A stretch of 64,000 nt of DNA from Brachybacterium phenoliresistens (GCF_000576425.1 NZ_KK069989.1:124001-188000); one strand, 5' to 3'; shown: positions 34,385 through 42,767, counted from the first letter of the stretch. Program-made: numbers and translations. Notes: a model not told the origin generated them from the sequence alone.

Positions 34385-34953
34385 CCCCTGCGAGGGCACG
34401 GCCCGGCCCGGACTCGGGATCGATCATGCTGCGGCCGATGGTCGCCGCCGACTGGCCCGAGGTCGAGGCGATCTACCGCGCCGGCATCGCCACCGGCCGC
34501 GCCACCTTCGAGCCGGCCCCGCCCCGGGACTGGGCGACCTTCGACGCCTCCCGCCGGGCGGACCTCCGCCTGGTGGCGGCGGGAGCGGACGGCACCGTGC
34601 TCGCCTGGGCGGCGGCCTCCGCCGTCTCGTCGCGCGAGGTCTATCGCGGCGTCGTCGAGCACTCGATCTACGTGCACCCCGATGCCGCCGGCACCGGAGT
34701 CGGGTCCCGTCTGCTGGCCGCGTTCGTCGAGCTCACCGAGGCCCGCGGGGTGTGGACGGTCCAGTCCGCCGTCATCGCCGGGAACACGGCCAGCCTGCGC
34801 CTGCACGAGCGGGCCGGCTTCCGGGTCGTCGGCCGTCGCGAGCGGATCGCCCGCATGACCACCGGCCCCCTCGCCGGCACCTGGTGCGACACCATCCTCA
34901 TCGAGCGCCGCTCCGCCGTGGTCGGCGCGGACGATCCGGAGGCCACGACATGA
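34381..34953 (+). CDS. GNAT N-acetyltransferase, phosphinothricin-acetyltransferase-like
   Basis: 190-residue GNAT of the Pat/Bar/YncA type. It carries WPEVEAIYRAGIATGRATFE (the Bar family entry region), the acetyl-CoA loop VHPDAAGTGVGSRLL (Q/RxxGxG/A variant), and IAGNTASLRLHERAGFRVVG. Enzymes of this type acetylate amino acids and analogues such as methionine sulfone or phosphinothricin; which one is not evident. Coupled by ATGA to the DHFR-like gene before and the HIT gene after. Confidence 0.9.
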   Translation: MTPARARPGPDSGSIMLRPMVAADWPEVEAIYRAGIATGRATFEPAPPRDWATFDASRRADLRLVAAGADGTVLAWAAASAVSSREVYRGVVEHSIYVHPDAAGTGVGSRLLAAFVELTEARGVWTVQSAVIAGNTASLRLHERAGFRVVGRRERIARMTTGPLAGTWCDTILIERRSAVVGADDPEATT

Positions 34954-35429
34954 CCGGCTGGCGCGATGACCGCGTCTCGGCCGCGCTCGAAGGCCGCAAC
35001 CCCACCGTCCTCGCGCAGCTCGAGGCGTCCTTCGCCGTGATCGGCGACGTGCAGTTCCTGCCCGGGTACTCGCTCGCGCTGACGCGGGACCCCGGCGCGG
35101 ACCGCCTCTCCGATCTCCCGCGCGCGGAGCGCCTGCGCTATCTCGCGGACGTGGACCTGCTGGCTCTGGCGGTGGAGAACGTCTGCTCGGCCCAGGACCC
35201 CGCGTTCCGCCGGGTGAACATCGAGATCCTCGGGAACACGGACCCCTTCCTCCACGCCCACATCTGGCCCCGGTACGACTGGGAGCCGCCCGGCCTCGTC
35301 ACCAGGCCCGTCTGGCTCCATCCGCCGGAGCGCTGGCGCGAGCCGGAGACGGCGCTCGGCCCTCGGCACGACGGGCTGCGGGCAGAGCTCGCCGCCGAGA
35401 TTTCGAGGCTGTGCGACGAAGCGGCCTAG
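34950..35429 (+). CDS. HIT-like hydrolase (diadenosine-tetraphosphate-hydrolase type)
   Basis: 159-residue HIT-fold protein. The core helix-strand FRRVNIEILGNTDPFLHAHIWPRYDWEP includes HAHIWP, a variant of the HxHxHxx catalytic triad in which the last His is replaced by Pro. GHKxxx-like N-terminal residues are not obvious. It likely hydrolyses nucleotide derivatives (Ap4A or similar), but the incomplete triad makes this uncertain. ATGA overlap with the GNAT gene implies joint translation. Confidence 0.82.
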   Translation: MTGWRDDRVSAALEGRNPTVLAQLEASFAVIGDVQFLPGYSLALTRDPGADRLSDLPRAERLRYLADVDLLALAVENVCSAQDPAFRRVNIEILGNTDPFLHAHIWPRYDWEPPGLVTRPVWLHPPERWREPETALGPRHDGLRAELAAEISRLCDEAA

Positions 35430-35479
35430 GGCTAGGTCGTCGCCGGGGAGGACGCCGCTGCCGGGCGGTCGCGCGTCGC

Positions 35480-36349
35480 TCAGGGCGCCTCCGGGCCGGG
35501 AAGGTCCATCCGGGCGAGCCGCGCCGGGTCGATGATCGAGGTGAGCGCGACGATGCGGCCCCCGGCGACGGTGCAGGCCATCAGGCCCATCGGCCGCCCC
35601 GTCGGGCCCCACACGAGGATCCCGGGCTCGCCGTCCACGCTCACGCGGCGCGCGCGCATCCGCTCCGGGTCGCCGCGGCGCACGGCGTCCAGCACGCTCT
35701 CGGCGCCGGTGCCGGTGGTGCGGCGGCGCGAGGTGATCCGATGCCAGGTGACGTCCGGGTCCAGCAGCGCGAGCAGCGCCTCGAAGTCGCCCTCGCGGGC
35801 CGCGGCGAGGAAGGCGTCCACGACCTCGCGCCTCTCCCGCAGCGCTCCGGTGGGCAGGGGCTGCTGCTGGACCTTGCGGCGGGCCCGGCTGGCCGCCATC
35901 TTCGCGGCCTCGGGGGTGGTGCCGATGATCGTCCCGATCTGCGCGAACGGCACGGCGAAGACGTCGTGCAGCACGAAGGCGAGGCGCTCGGCCGGGCGCA
36001 GCGAGTCCAGCACCACCAGCATCGCCAGGCCCACCGCGTCGGCGGTGAGCACGGAGTCCTGCGGGTCCTCGACGTCCTCGGTGACGATCGGGTCCGTCTC
36101 CCAGTCCTCCAGGGCGGATTCCGCGTGCGCGGTGCGGCGGCGCAGCGTGTCGATGCAGATCCGGCCGACCACGCGGGTGAGCCAGGCGGCCAGGTTCTCG
36201 ATCGGTGCGCCGCGGTGACGGGCCAGCCGCAGCCACGCCTCCTGCACGGCGTCCTCGGCGTCGGCGCGTGAGCCGAGGGCCCGCGCGGCCACCGTCAGCA
36301 GCCGCGGCCGCTGCTGCTCGAACGCCTCGGCGAGAGTGAGCTCCTCCAT
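35480..36349 (-). CDS. sigJ: ECF sigma factor, SigJ-like (sigma-70 with SnoaL C-terminal domain)
   Basis: 289-residue ECF41-type sigma factor. Region 2 has PRLLTVAARALGSRADAEDAVQEAWLRL, region 4 has RLAFVLHDVFAVPFAQIGTIIGTTPEAAKMAASRARRKV, and a SnoaL-like domain (about 185-280) modulates it. This replaces an anti-sigma factor in ECF41 proteins. Start MEELTL at 36349, with GAAGG upstream. It is divergent from a DoxX-like gene, the classic ECF41 target partner. Auto- and partner regulation through the 36350-36433 gap is expected. Confidence 0.92.
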   Translation of the reverse strand: MEELTLAEAFEQQRPRLLTVAARALGSRADAEDAVQEAWLRLARHRGAPIENLAAWLTRVVGRICIDTLRRRTAHAESALEDWETDPIVTEDVEDPQDSVLTADAVGLAMLVVLDSLRPAERLAFVLHDVFAVPFAQIGTIIGTTPEAAKMAASRARRKVQQQPLPTGALRERREVVDAFLAAAREGDFEALLALLDPDVTWHRITSRRRTTGTGAESVLDAVRRGDPERMRARRVSVDGEPGILVWGPTGRPMGLMACTVAGGRIVALTSIIDPARLARMDLPGPEAP

Positions 36350-36433
36350 GGTCGTTACCTTCCGTCGCGATGGTTCGTCACCCCTGTGACGGAGCAGCAC
36401 GCTCCGAGGTCACACATCGAGAGGAATCGGACC

Positions 36434-36820
36434 ATGGACATCGCCCTGTGGATCATCACCGCGCTGCTGGCGCTCGCCTTCACCGCCGGCGGGCTGGCGC
36501 AGATCCTCCTCCCTCGGGAACGCTACCGCGCCTTCGGCCGGAGCCAGGCCTGGGTCGACGAGTTCAGCGCCGGGCACGTCAAGGCCATCGGCACCATCAA
36601 GCTGATCGGGGCGACCGGCCTGTGGCTGCCGGCGGTCACGGGCATCGCCCCTGTGCTCTCGCCGATCGCCGCGTGCGGGCTGGCCCTGTTCATGTCCGGT
36701 GCGGCGACCACGCGGTTCCGCCGCAGCGAATGGGGCTTCATGGCCGGGGACGTCGCCTACCTGCTGGCCTTCGTGCTGATCGCCGCGGGGCGCTTCGCGC
36801 TGGTGCCGTACGGGGGCTGA
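36434..36820 (+). CDS. DoxX-like membrane protein
   Basis: 128-residue four-helix membrane protein: an N-terminal helix LWIITALLALAFTAGGLAQIL, then helices around GTIKLIGATGLWLPAV, the SPIAACGLALFMSGAAT region and DVAYLLAFVLIAAGRFALV. DoxX proteins are often placed next to ECF41 sigma factors and are thought to be under their control. Divergent from the SigJ-like gene. Confidence 0.87.
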   Translation: MDIALWIITALLALAFTAGGLAQILLPRERYRAFGRSQAWVDEFSAGHVKAIGTIKLIGATGLWLPAVTGIAPVLSPIAACGLALFMSGAATTRFRRSEWGFMAGDVAYLLAFVLIAAGRFALVPYGG

Positions 36821-36868
36821 GCCCGCGGCGTGCCACCATGTCCCCGGAGCCGACGGCGAGGAGACGCG

Positions 36869-37327
36869 ATGACCGGATCGACCTGGGCGGATCTCGCCCT
36901 CGGCACCCTGGCCGCGCTGCTGCTGGCATGGCTGGTCCTGCTCGGCGCCCTGTGGGCCGTGCGACCGCGCGGTGACCTGCTGCGCGAGGCCCTGCGGATC
37001 CTGCCGGACGTGCTGCGGCTGATCCGCCGCCTCGCGGCCGATGCCTCCCTGCCGCGGGGCGTGCGGATCCGCCTGGGACTGCTGCTGGCCTATCTGGCGC
37101 TGCCCGTCGATCTCGTGCCCGATGTGATCCCCGTGCTCGGCTACGCCGATGACGCGATCGTGGTCGCCGTGGTCCTGCGGGGCGTGGTGCGCCGCGCCGG
37201 GCTCGAGGCGGTGCGGGCGCACTGGCCCGGCACGGAGGACGGCTTCGCGGCCCTCGTGCTGATCACCGGGATCGGGCGCGCGCAGGCCCGGGACGGGGAG
37301 GGGCCTCAGCGGGCGAGCGCGTCGTAG
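36869..37327 (+). CDS. DUF1232 (YkvA-like) membrane protein
   Basis: 152-residue protein with an N-terminal membrane helix (LALGTLAALLLAWLVLLGALWAV) and a DUF1232 motif, LPRGVRIRLGLLLAYLALPVDLVPDVIPVLGYADDAIV, in which Leu-Pro-x-Asp-Leu-(I/V)-Pro-Asp is diagnostic. Function unknown. Its last 22 nt overlap the convergent SRPBCC gene. Confidence 0.86.
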   Translation: MTGSTWADLALGTLAALLLAWLVLLGALWAVRPRGDLLREALRILPDVLRLIRRLAADASLPRGVRIRLGLLLAYLALPVDLVPDVIPVLGYADDAIVVAVVLRGVVRRAGLEAVRAHWPGTEDGFAALVLITGIGRAQARDGEGPQRASAS

Positions 37328-37809
37328 TGGTCCTTCAGCGCCGGGTAGTAGTCGTCCCAGTCCACTCCGGCCGCGTCCTCGCCGGCGAGGGCGCACTCCA
37401 GCCGGTCGAGGTAGTACTCCCAGCCGGGGCCGACGCTCCCGGCCGGCTCCGCCCCGAGGACCTGCGCGAACAGCAGTCGTGTCCCGCCGCCGTCCTCGCT
37501 CAGGGCGACGCGCAGATGCCAGGCGTCCTCGCCCACGCTGGTGTCGATCGAGAACGTGCGCGGCGGGGTGCATTCGGTGATGACGCACTCCTCGGGCGGG
37601 ACGTCCCCGCCCTCGGCGGTCATGACGAAGGTGACGCGCCCGCTCGAAGGGTCGCCCTCGAGGCGGCCGATCCACGGCTCGAGGCCGGCCGAGGTCGTCA
37701 GCGCCGCCCAGACGCGGTCGATGCCGGCGGTGAGGTCGCGGCGGATCTGCAGCTCGCGTCCGCCCGGCGCGTCGACGACGGTGCCGCGGGGCTCGGGGGT
37801 CGCATTCAT
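37306..37809 (-). CDS. SRPBCC/AHSA1-domain protein
   Basis: 167-residue START-like fold protein: REIRRDLTAGIDRVWAALTTSAGLEPWIG entry, then GGDVPPEECVITECTPPRTFSIDTS and a C-terminal LDRLECALAG helix. AHSA1-type bacterial proteins bind hydrophobic ligands or act as chaperones; none is assigned. ATG 37809 has AGGAGGAC upstream. The start overlaps the upstream kinase-fold gene (ATGA), and 22 nt overlap the convergent DUF1232 gene. Confidence 0.86.
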   Translation of the reverse strand: MNATPEPRGTVVDAPGGRELQIRRDLTAGIDRVWAALTTSAGLEPWIGRLEGDPSSGRVTFVMTAEGGDVPPEECVITECTPPRTFSIDTSVGEDAWHLRVALSEDGGGTRLLFAQVLGAEPAGSVGPGWEYYLDRLECALAGEDAAGVDWDDYYPALKDHYDALAR

Positions 37810-38672
37810 GGGGTCCTCCTCGTCGGGTGTGCTGACGAGGACTCTTCCAGGCCATGGCGCGGCGCGCCAGGGGCGGCGGCGCCGTTCCCGTCGGCGGCCC
37901 GGCGAGCATCCGCCCGGGCGATCTTCTCGCGCAGGGCGGCGCGATCCACGGCGGACCAGGGGCCGGAGCCGGCCAGCGGGATCTCCGTCATGTAGCGGCG
38001 CTCCGGCTCGGGGATGCGCGCGACCAGCTGATCCGGGTCGTGCTCGGCCGTGGCATAGAGGTCCGGGCCGCCGGCGAAGTAGGGATCGATGAGCACCGGC
38101 GTCCCGCTCGCGGTGCGCATGACGTTGGCGGGGTTGTCGTCCAGCGGGCCGCACCAGGGGAGCTCGCGCCGGGCCTCCGCATGGATCCGCGCGACAGCAC
38201 GGGCCAGCTCCGCGAGCGCCGCGGGATCCGGGGCCCTCCCGTGAGCAGGGTCCGTACCGGGGTCAGGGCCCGCGCCGGGATCCGTCGGCGCCTGCCGATG
38301 CTGGGGCCGCTCGGCTCCTGCCGAGGCGGCCGACGCGACCGCCAGGCGCCGATGGAACGCTGCGGCATCGGACGCCGGCACCTCCGTCAGGCGTTCGAGG
38401 ATCTGCAGGTCGCCGCCTCCGGCCAGGCGCCGATGCGCCAGCAGGCGGGGCACCAGCCCGGTCCCGGCCGCCTCGCGGTACAGGCGGGCCGTGTACGGGC
38501 CCACAGGATCGAAGGGGCTGACCCGGGCGACGACCTCGGCTCCGGGCGCGGCCAGGGCGATCGCCCAGTCCCCTTCGCCGCAGGGCGTCCATCCCTGCTC
38601 GCGCAGGAGGCGGCCGACCTCGCGGTGCGTCGCCTCCGCGGGCAGGAGGTCGAGGACGGGATGCGAGGACAT
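37806..38672 (-). CDS. Kinase-fold phosphotransferase protein, uncharacterised
   Basis: 288-residue APH-fold protein. It has DWAIALAAPGAEVVARVSPFDPVG with an ATP-site-like core and GPLDDNPANVMRTASGTPVLIDPYFAGG, where DDNPANVM stands for the catalytic loop and DPYF for the metal-binding Asp. A Gly/Pro/Ala-rich insert (about 125-150) is not seen in typical APH proteins. Start MSSHPV at 38672, leaderless with TAGGCT 7 nt upstream. Coupled (ATGA) to the SRPBCC gene. Substrate unknown. Confidence 0.8.
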   Translation of the reverse strand: MSSHPVLDLLPAEATHREVGRLLREQGWTPCGEGDWAIALAAPGAEVVARVSPFDPVGPYTARLYREAAGTGLVPRLLAHRRLAGGGDLQILERLTEVPASDAAAFHRRLAVASAASAGAERPQHRQAPTDPGAGPDPGTDPAHGRAPDPAALAELARAVARIHAEARRELPWCGPLDDNPANVMRTASGTPVLIDPYFAGGPDLYATAEHDPDQLVARIPEPERRYMTEIPLAGSGPWSAVDRAALREKIARADARRAADGNGAAAPGAPRHGLEESSSAHPTRRTP

Positions 38673-38679
38673 GACGGGG

Positions 38680-38685
38680 AGCCTA
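38680..38685 (-). promoter_or_regulatory. -10 hexamer TAGGCT, leaderless start
   Basis: Minus-strand TAGGCT ends 7 nt before ATG 38672; no Shine-Dalgarno is visible. Confidence 0.5.
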
Positions 38686-38747
38686 CGGCGCGCCCCTCCC
38701 CGGCCTCCAGCGGTTTCCGGGGCGGCCGCCGGCGCTGCGGGCGGTGC

Positions 38748-38753
38748 TACTCT
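38748..38753 (+). promoter_or_regulatory. -10 hexamer TACTCT, leaderless start
   Basis: TACTCT ends 7 nt before ATG 38761; no Shine-Dalgarno is visible. Confidence 0.5.
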
Positions 38754-38760
38754 CCCGCGC

Positions 38761-39105
38761 ATGAACCAGCGCCTGTTCGCCATGCCCTTCGGCTCGATCT
38801 ACCCGCTCTACGTCCAGAAGGTCCAGCGGAAGGGGCGCACGAGCGCCGAGCTCGACGAGGTCCTCACCTGGCTGACCGGCTACGACGCCTCCGATCTGGA
38901 GCGGCACATCGCAGCCGGGACGACACTGGAGGACTTCTTCGCCCAGGCCCGCCTGACCCCGAACGCCTCCCTGATCACCGGCGTCATCTGCGGGCACCGG
39001 GTGGAGGACATCGAGGATCCGCTGATGCAGAAGATCCGCTGGATGGACAAGGTCGTCGACGAGCTCGCCCGCGGCAAGGCCGTCGAGAAGATCCAGCGGT
39101 CCTGA
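38761..39105 (+). CDS. DUF2200 family protein
   Basis: 114-residue cytosolic protein matching DUF2200: RLFAMPFGSIYPLYVQKVQRKGRT near the N terminus, the helix ELDEVLTWLTGYD and a C-terminal MDKVVDELARGKAVEKI helix. No function is known for the family. It is divergent from the kinase-fold gene at 38672 and has a leaderless -10 hexamer. Confidence 0.88.
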   Translation: MNQRLFAMPFGSIYPLYVQKVQRKGRTSAELDEVLTWLTGYDASDLERHIAAGTTLEDFFAQARLTPNASLITGVICGHRVEDIEDPLMQKIRWMDKVVDELARGKAVEKIQRS

Positions 39106-39308
39106 CGACCGGGCCGGCTCGCTCCGGCCCGAGGACCACCTCCGCTGCCGCACCGGCGCCGGCACGCTCCCGATCGGCGGTGCGCTGGCGCCCCGAGCAC
39201 GAGGGCTGTACCGTGCGGTGATCATCATGTGACCGGGGTCACGTACGTCGGCTCAGGTCGCGGGCGCCCGGGCGTCGAGGGCGATGCAAGGACGGAGTTG
39301 AGGGGCGA
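39106..39308. other. Intergenic region with a CRP/GlxR-like site
   Basis: This 203-bp gap lies before the GNAT-AAA+ gene. The only structured element seen is the palindrome at 39228-39243 (listed separately). A GAGGGG Shine-Dalgarno-like stretch just before 39309 implies a conventional untranslated leader. No small protein is supported here. Confidence 0.5.
39228..39243. promoter_or_regulatory. Putative CRP/GlxR-type binding site
   Basis: TGTGACCGGGGTCACG contains a perfect GTGACC/GGTCAC dyad and matches the TGTGANNNNNNTCACA consensus at all but the last base. It lies 66 bp upstream of the GNAT-AAA+ start and suggests cAMP- or GlxR-linked control. Confidence 0.6.
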
Positions 39309-40601
39309 ATGTCGAAGGCGACCATCCGCGAGTTCCGCAGCGAGGACCTGGGCCGCATCGTGACCCTGTGGGACGCCACGCAGGTCCCCGGTCGCGAGCC
39401 CGTCTACGGGCTCTCCGAGGTGCTGGCCTCCTGCCACGCCGATGAAGCGGTCGTGGCCGTCGGCGAGGACGAGGACGTGCTGCTGGGGGCGGCGGTCGGT
39501 CGGGCGGCCCACGAGCAGGGCTGGATCGTCTATCTCGGGATCCTGCCCGAGCATCGGAGCCAGGACCTGGGCGGGCGACTGCTGGACGCCCTCGAGCGGC
39601 GCCTGGCCGCCCACGGGATCGGCACCCTGTGCAGCCTGGTGCCCTCGCACCAGCCGGAGGCCCTGGCCGTCTTCACCGACAGCGGCTTCGCCCTCGAGCA
39701 CGAGCTGCGCTACGCCGAGCGGCGCATCCCCGTGCAGGGCCGCGACATCGCCCTGCTGCGCGATCTCGGCGGCCGGATCCTGCCGCGCGGGCACTGGGAC
39801 GCCGTCGGCGGGATGCAGAAGGAGAAGGAGCTCCTCGAGCGCCGCCTGGTGATGCCGCTGGCCCGGCCCGAGCTGGCCGAGCGCTACGGCGTCGTGCCGC
39901 CGCGGGCCGTGGTCCTGTTCGGCCCGCCCGGCACCGGCAAGACGACCTTCGCCAAGGCCGTGGCCTCGAAGCTCGGCTGGCCCTTCGTCGAGGTGTTCCC
40001 CTCCCGGCTGGGCGGCGATCCGGCGGGTCTGGCCGCTGCGCTGCGCGAGACCTTCTCCCGCATCGCCGAGCTCGAGAAGGCGGTCATCTTCATCGACGAG
40101 GTCGAGGAGATCGCCGCGCACCGCAAGGGCGACCCGCCCTCGCCGCTGCAGGGCGTGACCAACGAGCTGCTGAAGATCATCCCCGACGTGCGCGAGCAGA
40201 GCGACCGTCTGCTGATCTGCGCGACCAACTTCATCCGCTCCCTGGACTCGGCGCTGCTGCGCCACGGCCGCTTCGACTACGTGCTGCCCATCGGCCTGCC
40301 CGATGATGCGGCCCGCGAGGCGATCTGGAGCCGGTACCTGCCCGGCGAGGTCGCCACCGCCGTCGACGTCCCCGCCCTGGTCGCCGCGAGCGCCGGGCTC
40401 ACCCCGGCCGACATCGAGCATGCGGCGCGCCGCGCCGCCCAGGGCGCCTTCGAGCGCGCCGCCCTGGACGAGGACGGGACGGAGCATCGGGCGCTGGCGA
40501 CGGAGGACTACCTGCAGGCGCTGCGCTCCATCCGGCCGACGGTCAGCGAGGAGGTCGTCGCCGACTTCCTCGAGGACATCGACGCCCTCGGGAGGATGTG
40601 A
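39309..40601 (+). CDS. GNAT N-acetyltransferase-AAA+ ATPase fusion
   Basis: 430-residue two-domain protein. Residues 1-150 form a GNAT domain (ILPEHRSQDLGGRLLDALERRL acetyl-CoA loop, VFTDSGFALEHELRY end). Residues 170-430 are an AAA+ domain of the Cdc48/FtsH-like class: Walker A FGPPGTGKTTFAKA, Walker B AVIFIDEVEEI, sensor ATNFIRSLDSALLRHGRFDY with the arginine-finger region and the C-terminal lid with LTPADIEHAARRAAQGAFERA. The combination suggests ATP-driven remodelling coupled to acetylation. ATG 39309 follows GAGGGGCGA. A CRP/GlxR-like site lies upstream. Substrate unknown. Confidence 0.88.
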   Translation: MSKATIREFRSEDLGRIVTLWDATQVPGREPVYGLSEVLASCHADEAVVAVGEDEDVLLGAAVGRAAHEQGWIVYLGILPEHRSQDLGGRLLDALERRLAAHGIGTLCSLVPSHQPEALAVFTDSGFALEHELRYAERRIPVQGRDIALLRDLGGRILPRGHWDAVGGMQKEKELLERRLVMPLARPELAERYGVVPPRAVVLFGPPGTGKTTFAKAVASKLGWPFVEVFPSRLGGDPAGLAAALRETFSRIAELEKAVIFIDEVEEIAAHRKGDPPSPLQGVTNELLKIIPDVREQSDRLLICATNFIRSLDSALLRHGRFDYVLPIGLPDDAAREAIWSRYLPGEVATAVDVPALVAASAGLTPADIEHAARRAAQGAFERAALDEDGTEHRALATEDYLQALRSIRPTVSEEVVADFLEDIDALGRM

Positions 40602-40644
40602 GCCGATGGCCGATCCGTCCATGACGGCGTCGGGACGAGCGGCG

Positions 40645-40650
40645 TAGCGT
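40645..40650 (+). promoter_or_regulatory. -10 hexamer TAGCGT, leaderless start
   Basis: TAGCGT ends 7 nt before ATG 40658; no Shine-Dalgarno is visible. Confidence 0.5.
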
Positions 40651-40657
40651 CGCCGCC

Positions 40658-41041
40658 ATGACGACCCTCTCCGCCGTGTCCATCGTGACCGCAGACATGT
40701 CCCGTGCCCTCGACTTCTACACCGCCCTCGGTCTCGTCCTCGAGTCCGGCGGGCCCGACCAGCCGCACAGCGACCTCGGCGGCGCCGGGATCCGGGTCAT
40801 GCTGGACACCGAGGAGGTCATCCGCTCCATCGACCCGCAGTGGCGCCGCCCCGAGGGAGGACCCGCCGTGACCCTGGCCTTCGGCTGCGGGTCCCCGCAG
40901 GAGGTCGACGCGACCGCCGCGTCCCTCGCCGCCGACGGCGCGCCGGTGGTGCGTGCGCCATGGGATGCGTTCTGGGGGCAGCGCTACGCCGTCGTCGCCG
41001 ATCCCGACGGCAACCCGGTGGATCTGTTCGCCGCGCTCTGA
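40658..41041 (+). CDS. VOC-superfamily (glyoxalase/bleomycin-resistance-like) protein
   Basis: 127-residue VOC protein. First half LSAVSIVTADMSRALDFYTALGL; second half WGQRYAVVADPDGNPVDLFAAL. The final VDLF position replaces the usual metal-ligand Glu. It could bind a hydrophobic toxin or carry out a small-molecule reaction. Leaderless promoter 7 nt upstream. Next to an AraC-family gene on the opposite strand. Confidence 0.87.
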   Translation: MTTLSAVSIVTADMSRALDFYTALGLVLESGGPDQPHSDLGGAGIRVMLDTEEVIRSIDPQWRRPEGGPAVTLAFGCGSPQEVDATAASLAADGAPVVRAPWDAFWGQRYAVVADPDGNPVDLFAAL

Positions 41042-41063
41042 GCTCGCCCCGCCGCAGACGCCG

Positions 41064-41780
41064 TCAGGACGGGGTCATGAGATCCCGTTCGTCGCGCCAC
41101 AGGTGCGAGGCGTCGGCGTACCCTGCCCGCGCGGCGGCATCGGCCCGAGAGGCCCCGGCCTCCAGGTCCGCGGCCGCGCGCCGGTATCGCAGCACGCGCG
41201 CCAGATGCTTGGGCCCGTACCCGTACCAGCGGGCCGCGTCCCGGCGCAGCTGACGGGTCGAGCGGCCCGCCTCCTCCGCGACCTGCGCCACGTCGAGCCC
41301 GGAGCCGAGCGCGCGGGCCACCCGCAGCGGCCGCGGATCCAGCCGTCCCGCCCGTGCGCACAGCGCCGCGGCGATCGCCGTCACGGACGGGAGGTCGGAC
41401 GCACCGGTCCCGTCGCCCCGCACGGCCCCGGCGACGGGACCGGGATCGCCGGGTCCGCGCCGCCCCGCCGCGTCGAGCAGGCGGGCGACATCGCGCCGGC
41501 CGAGCACCTCGGCCAGCGGCACCTGCCGGTCCGCCAGGGCGTCGGCATCCACCCCCAGCAGCTGGGGCAGCACTCCCGGATCGAAGCGCACCCCGGTGGT
41601 GAGCGTCCCCGCCGTGCCCCGGTGGACGCGGGCCCGTGCATCGGCGCCGACCACGACCAGGCGCCCGTGCAGGGAGATCACGTCCATGCACCCGTCGGGG
41701 CCGATGAGGCTGCTGGCCCCAGCCGCGGCATTCCACCATGCGACGGCGGGCAGACCGGGGAGCCGGGTCTCGGCGTGCAT
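41064..41780 (-). CDS. AraC-family transcriptional regulator
   Basis: 238-residue regulator. The C-terminal AraC double HTH (about 155-235) is seen as VAQVAEEAGRSTRQLRRDAARWYGYGPKHLARVLRYRRA, and the second half as RADAAARAGYADASHLWRDERDL. The N-terminal DUF6597-like sensory domain (about 5-110) has WWNAAAGASSLIGPDGCMDVI. It starts 4 bp after the nucleoside hydrolase stop without an obvious Shine-Dalgarno, so it is probably co-transcribed and may regulate that gene. Confidence 0.88.
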   Translation of the reverse strand: MHAETRLPGLPAVAWWNAAAGASSLIGPDGCMDVISLHGRLVVVGADARARVHRGTAGTLTTGVRFDPGVLPQLLGVDADALADRQVPLAEVLGRRDVARLLDAAGRRGPGDPGPVAGAVRGDGTGASDLPSVTAIAAALCARAGRLDPRPLRVARALGSGLDVAQVAEEAGRSTRQLRRDAARWYGYGPKHLARVLRYRRAAADLEAGASRADAAARAGYADASHLWRDERDLMTPS

Positions 41781-41783
41781 CGC

Positions 41784-42677
41784 TCAGACGCCCGGCTGCG
41801 CGGCCGCGGACCGGCGCAGCTTGGCGAAGAAGTCCTCCAGCAGGTACCGGGCGTCGTACATCTCGCACACCCGCACCGTGTGCCCCGCGCCCGGCAGCAG
41901 CGCGCCCTCGGCGGAGAACAGGGGAGCGGGGCGGGTGCGGAACAGCCCGCCCAGGGGGTTGAGCATGAGGCCGACGGCGGGGGAGTCCCCGAGAGCGCGA
42001 TGCTCGATGGGGCCGTCCTGGACGGTCTCGTTGAACTCCTTGAGCTGCCGCACGAGGTAGGCGCCGAGCTCTCCGCAGGGCGCGACCTTCTCGTCCAGCT
42101 CCGCATATCCGACCGAGGACATGACATACGCCGTCCGGGGCACCTGCCAGATGCGGATCCCCGAGCGGAAGACGACGTTCGCGGCGGCGACGTCGTTCCT
42201 CAGGTTGAACTCGGTCCCCTCGCCGGGCTCGCGGACCTCGTAGCCCGGCCCGCCGATCCAGATCACCGTCGTGTCCGTCTCCACGAGCGCGGGGTCCAGC
42301 AGCAGGGCGGCGGCCATGTCGGTGAGCGGGCCGAGGAAGGCGATCTGCAGCGGCCCGGCGTCCGCGCGCCGTGCCTCCTCGATGATGAGCCGGGCCCCGG
42401 GGGAGTCGACGGGCGTGTCCTCGTCGGGCAGGGCCTCGGCGGCGCCGTTCTCCGCCCGCACGTCGTCGCGGCCCATCATGCCCAGCAGCAGGTCGATCTC
42501 GGCGCGGGAGTCGAGCATGCTGGTCGCCGACCGCTGCGTGCCGAAGTGCGCGGCGATGATGCCGCGCACGTCCAGGGTCTCGGAGAGCAGGGCGTGGACG
42601 ATGGCGAACTGGTCGTCCGCCTCGTTCTTGGCATCGGTGTCGATGATGACGCGGCGGGTGCGCGGGGTGCGGGACAT
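41784..42677 (-). CDS. Inosine-uridine-type nucleoside hydrolase
   Basis: 297-residue enzyme that cleaves N-glycosidic bonds of nucleosides. The calcium-binding DTDAKNEADDQFAIVHAL at residues 13-30 is the family DxDxxxDD motif in a slightly altered form. IAFLGPLTDMAAALL and IWIGGPGYE follow, and NDVAAANVVFRSG holds the usual Asp-ligand region. This variant with KNEADD is common in actinobacterial members of unknown nucleoside preference. ATG 42677 has GGAGGAC upstream. Downstream is an AraC gene that may share its transcript. Confidence 0.9.
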   Translation of the reverse strand: MSRTPRTRRVIIDTDAKNEADDQFAIVHALLSETLDVRGIIAAHFGTQRSATSMLDSRAEIDLLLGMMGRDDVRAENGAAEALPDEDTPVDSPGARLIIEEARRADAGPLQIAFLGPLTDMAAALLLDPALVETDTTVIWIGGPGYEVREPGEGTEFNLRNDVAAANVVFRSGIRIWQVPRTAYVMSSVGYAELDEKVAPCGELGAYLVRQLKEFNETVQDGPIEHRALGDSPAVGLMLNPLGGLFRTRPAPLFSAEGALLPGAGHTVRVCEMYDARYLLEDFFAKLRRSAAAQPGV

Positions 42678-42767
42678 CGGTGTCCTCCAGGAGGTCGGGA
42701 TGCAGGTGATCGACCGGTTGACCACCACGCTACCAAGCTGCTCTCCGGGGGTCCCGGCCGCGCGGGG

